Part shown: piece by piece, positions 3,948-5,302 of the stretch
How positions within the stretch are numbered: the first letter of the stretch is position 1
Layout: the number at the start of each line of letters is the position of its first letter
From: Actinomycetes bacterium
GTDB lineage: Bacteria > Actinomycetota > Actinomycetes > Actinomycetales > Cellulomonadaceae
Assembly: GCA_023461115.1 (NCBI GenBank)
Contig: JAEWOA010000115.1
Coordinates: forward strand, 1-5,302
Direction of reading: 5' to 3'
Length of the DNA stretch: 5,302 nt
Translations under genes and position numbers: made by a program
The notes under the pieces: model-generated
The model's input: the letters and a program-made list of their open reading frames with translations, nothing else
What the model was told of the DNA's origin: nothing
The model's database searches: none

Positions 3948-5302
3948 GTGAGCACGCCGTTCGTCGCCCGATCGGACGAGGTCGAGGCGCTGCTCGCCGC
4001 GCTCGCACGCGCGGGCGAGGGCGAGCCGTCGGCCATGCTGGTCGCGGGTGACGCGGGCGTCGGGAAGTCCGCGCTCGTCCGGCACGTCACCGAGCGCGCG
4101 GGGGCGGGCGGCGCCCGGGTCGTCGTCGCGCACTGCGTGGACCTCGGCGAGATCGGGCTGCCGTACCTGCCGTTCGTCGAGGCGCTCGGCCAGCTCTCCG
4201 CTCGGCCCGGCGGCGCGCCCGAGGACGAGGCCGTGGTCGCCGACACGCTCGCCCGGCTGCGCGGCGAGCGGGTCGGCCCCGACGCGCGCGGCACGGGAGG
4301 ACCGCCGGGTGAGGGGCCTGACGAGAGCGGTGGGCGGCTCGCGCTGTTCGACGAGGTCGCCGGCGCGATCGCCGAGGCCGGGAGGCCCACGGCCCCGCTG
4401 CTGCTGGTGATCGAGGACGTGCACTGGGCGGACGCGTCGAGCCGGGACCTGCTGCGGTTCGTCGTCTCACGCCTGCGGGACCAGCCGCTGCTCCTCGTCG
4501 TCACGTACCGCACGGACGACCTGCACCGCCGCCACCCGTGGCGCGCGGCCGCCGCGGAGCTCGCGCGTGACGCCCGCGTGGGCCGCCTCGAGCTGCAGCC
4601 GTTCACTGAAGACGAGCTGCGCGAGTTCGCCGCCGCGGTGCTGGGCGCGCCCGTTCCACCGGAGACGGTCGCGCGGGTCGCGGACCGGTCCGAGGGGAAC
4701 GCGTTCTTCGCGGAGGAGCTCCTGGAGGCGGGCGTCGAGGACGGCGCGTTGCCGGACACGCTCGCGGACGTGCTCCGCACCCGGGTGGAGCGGCTGAGCC
4801 CGGTGGCGCAGGACGTGGTGCGGCTCGCGTCGATCACCGGCCGCCGGGTGTCGGAGCCGTTGCTCAGGGCCGCGGCGCAGGCCTACGGCGACGAGGGCCT
4901 CAAAGCACCCGGGGCCCTCGACGCCGCGCTGCGGGACGCGGTGTCCCACCACGTCCTCGGCGTCGAGGACGGGCAGCTCGCGTTCCGGCACGCGCTGATC
5001 GGGGAGGCGGTCGCGGCGGACCTGCTGCCGGGCGAGCTGTCGTCGATGCACCGGGCGTACGTCGCCGCGTTGCGCGCCGATCCGAGCCTGGGCCCGGCGT
5101 CGTTGCTGGCCACGCACGCGCTGCGCGCGCCCGACCTCCCGGTGGCCTCGAGCGCCGCGCGCGTGGCCGCGCAGGACGCGCACCGCCAACTCGCGCCGGA
5201 GGAGGAGCTCCGGCAGCTCGCGGTCGTGCTGCGGCTGTGGGAGGCGGTGGGCGCCGAGTCCACCTCGCTCGGCGAGTCGCGCGCGGACGTGCTCGCCGCG
5301 GC
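3948..5302 (+). CDS. LuxR/LAL-type AAA ATPase regulator, N-terminal part (cut by window edge)
   Basis: The first 451 codons of a large ATP-binding regulator. The start of the AAA domain reads STPFVARSDEVEALLAAL, as in LAL proteins that begin with PFVGR-E. Walker A is GDAGVGKS (34-41), Walker B with its extension is LLLVIEDVHWAD (151-162), and a sensor-like TYR segment is at 186-188. EGNAFFAEELL (249-259) and FRHALIGEAV (346-355) are further hallmarks. Full-length relatives of about 900 residues usually end in TPR-like repeats and a LuxR helix-turn-helix that bind an inducer and DNA; that part is outside the window, so the DNA-binding role is inferred. An Asp/Gly-rich insert at about 107-129 (PDARGTGGPPGEGPDESGG) looks flexible. 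The start is uncertain: GTG 3948 has GAGG four bases upstream and fits the family N-terminus, but in-frame GTG 3903 has a stronger GGAGG four bases upstream and would add 15 residues; GTG 3933 is also possible. Confidence 0.88.
   Translation, partial: MSTPFVARSDEVEALLAALARAGEGEPSAMLVAGDAGVGKSALVRHVTERAGAGGARVVVAHCVDLGEIGLPYLPFVEALGQLSARPGGAPEDEAVVADTLARLRGERVGPDARGTGGPPGEGPDESGGRLALFDEVAGAIAEAGRPTAPLLLVIEDVHWADASSRDLLRFVVSRLRDQPLLLVVTYRTDDLHRRHPWRAAAAELARDARVGRLELQPFTEDELREFAAAVLGAPVPPETVARVADRSEGNAFFAEELLEAGVEDGALPDTLADVLRTRVERLSPVAQDVVRLASITGRRVSEPLLRAAAQAYGDEGLKAPGALDAALRDAVSHHVLGVEDGQLAFRHALIGEAVAADLLPGELSSMHRAYVAALRADPSLGPASLLATHALRAPDLPVASSAARVAAQDAHRQLAPEEELRQLAVVLRLWEAVGAESTSLGESRADVLAA

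Noticed and set aside
3033..4837. Long minus-strand frames (3033-4424, 3296-4837) across the divergent region and the LAL gene
   Set aside because: They run antisense to the LAL gene with its Walker motifs, and their translations are Arg/Ser/Ala/Pro-rich without any recognisable domain.
1..4874. A 13-base identical word (GCTCAGGGCCGCG) at 1-13 and 4862-4874
   Set aside because: Both copies lie in coding sequence of unrelated genes with no flanking similarity, so it is probably chance in GC-rich DNA rather than an attachment site or transposon end.
4892..4920. A perfect 8-base inverted repeat (CGAGGGCC/GGCCCTCG) with a 13-base loop and a few rare codons
   Set aside because: It lies inside the LAL reading frame with no T tract; an internal terminator or insertion scar is not supported, and the frame continues with family-typical sequence.

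Overview
The window is very GC-rich DNA (by eye well above 70% G+C) with an almost fixed G/C third codon position, GTG/TTG starts and short GGAGG-type ribosome binding sites. The proteins are of actinobacterial types: an ECF sigma factor, a stand-alone RsbW-like ATPase and a LuxR/LAL-type ATPase regulator. A high-GC actinomycete is well supported. A Micrococcales lineage such as Cellulomonadaceae is my impression only.

Layout. Four genes run leftward on the minus strand, in transcription order: a VOC-superfamily protein (3357-2911), a small histidine-kinase-like ATPase of the anti-sigma/RsbW type (2837-2415), a 504-residue MinD/ParA-like ATPase with a long Ala/Pro/Gly-rich linker (2249-735), and an ECF sigma factor that runs off the left edge (516-1). 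Gaps of 73, 165 and 218 bases separate them, so they are not a tightly packed operon. Two genes run rightward on the plus strand: a 77-residue unknown protein (3629-3862) and the N-terminal part of a large AAA/LAL-type regulator (3948 to the right edge). A 271-base divergent control region (3358-3628) lies between the two groups.

Working together. Three of the six genes belong to regulator families: sigma factor, anti-sigma-type ATPase and LAL ATPase. The sequence does not show that they act on each other. No anti-anti-sigma (STAS) partner, sensor kinase or classical anti-sigma gene is visible. The ParA-like protein has no ParB-like neighbour and no parS-like site that I could see, so ordinary chromosome partitioning is not the obvious role.

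Non-coding signals. The most structured DNA is the divergent region. It holds a GCCCG-N3-CGGGC hairpin element that recurs almost unchanged before the ParA-like gene, three copies of an ATGCGCAC-type box at exact 12-base spacing, two copies of GGCGCCTTAGG 66 bases apart, and a G-rich leader before the 77-residue gene. The VOC gene carries an in-frame 15-base tandem repeat. The most notable protein observation is the altered nucleotide-binding site of the ParA-like ATPase. I see no complete, clearly new multi-gene system, no CRISPR array, no RNA gene and no insertion sequence.
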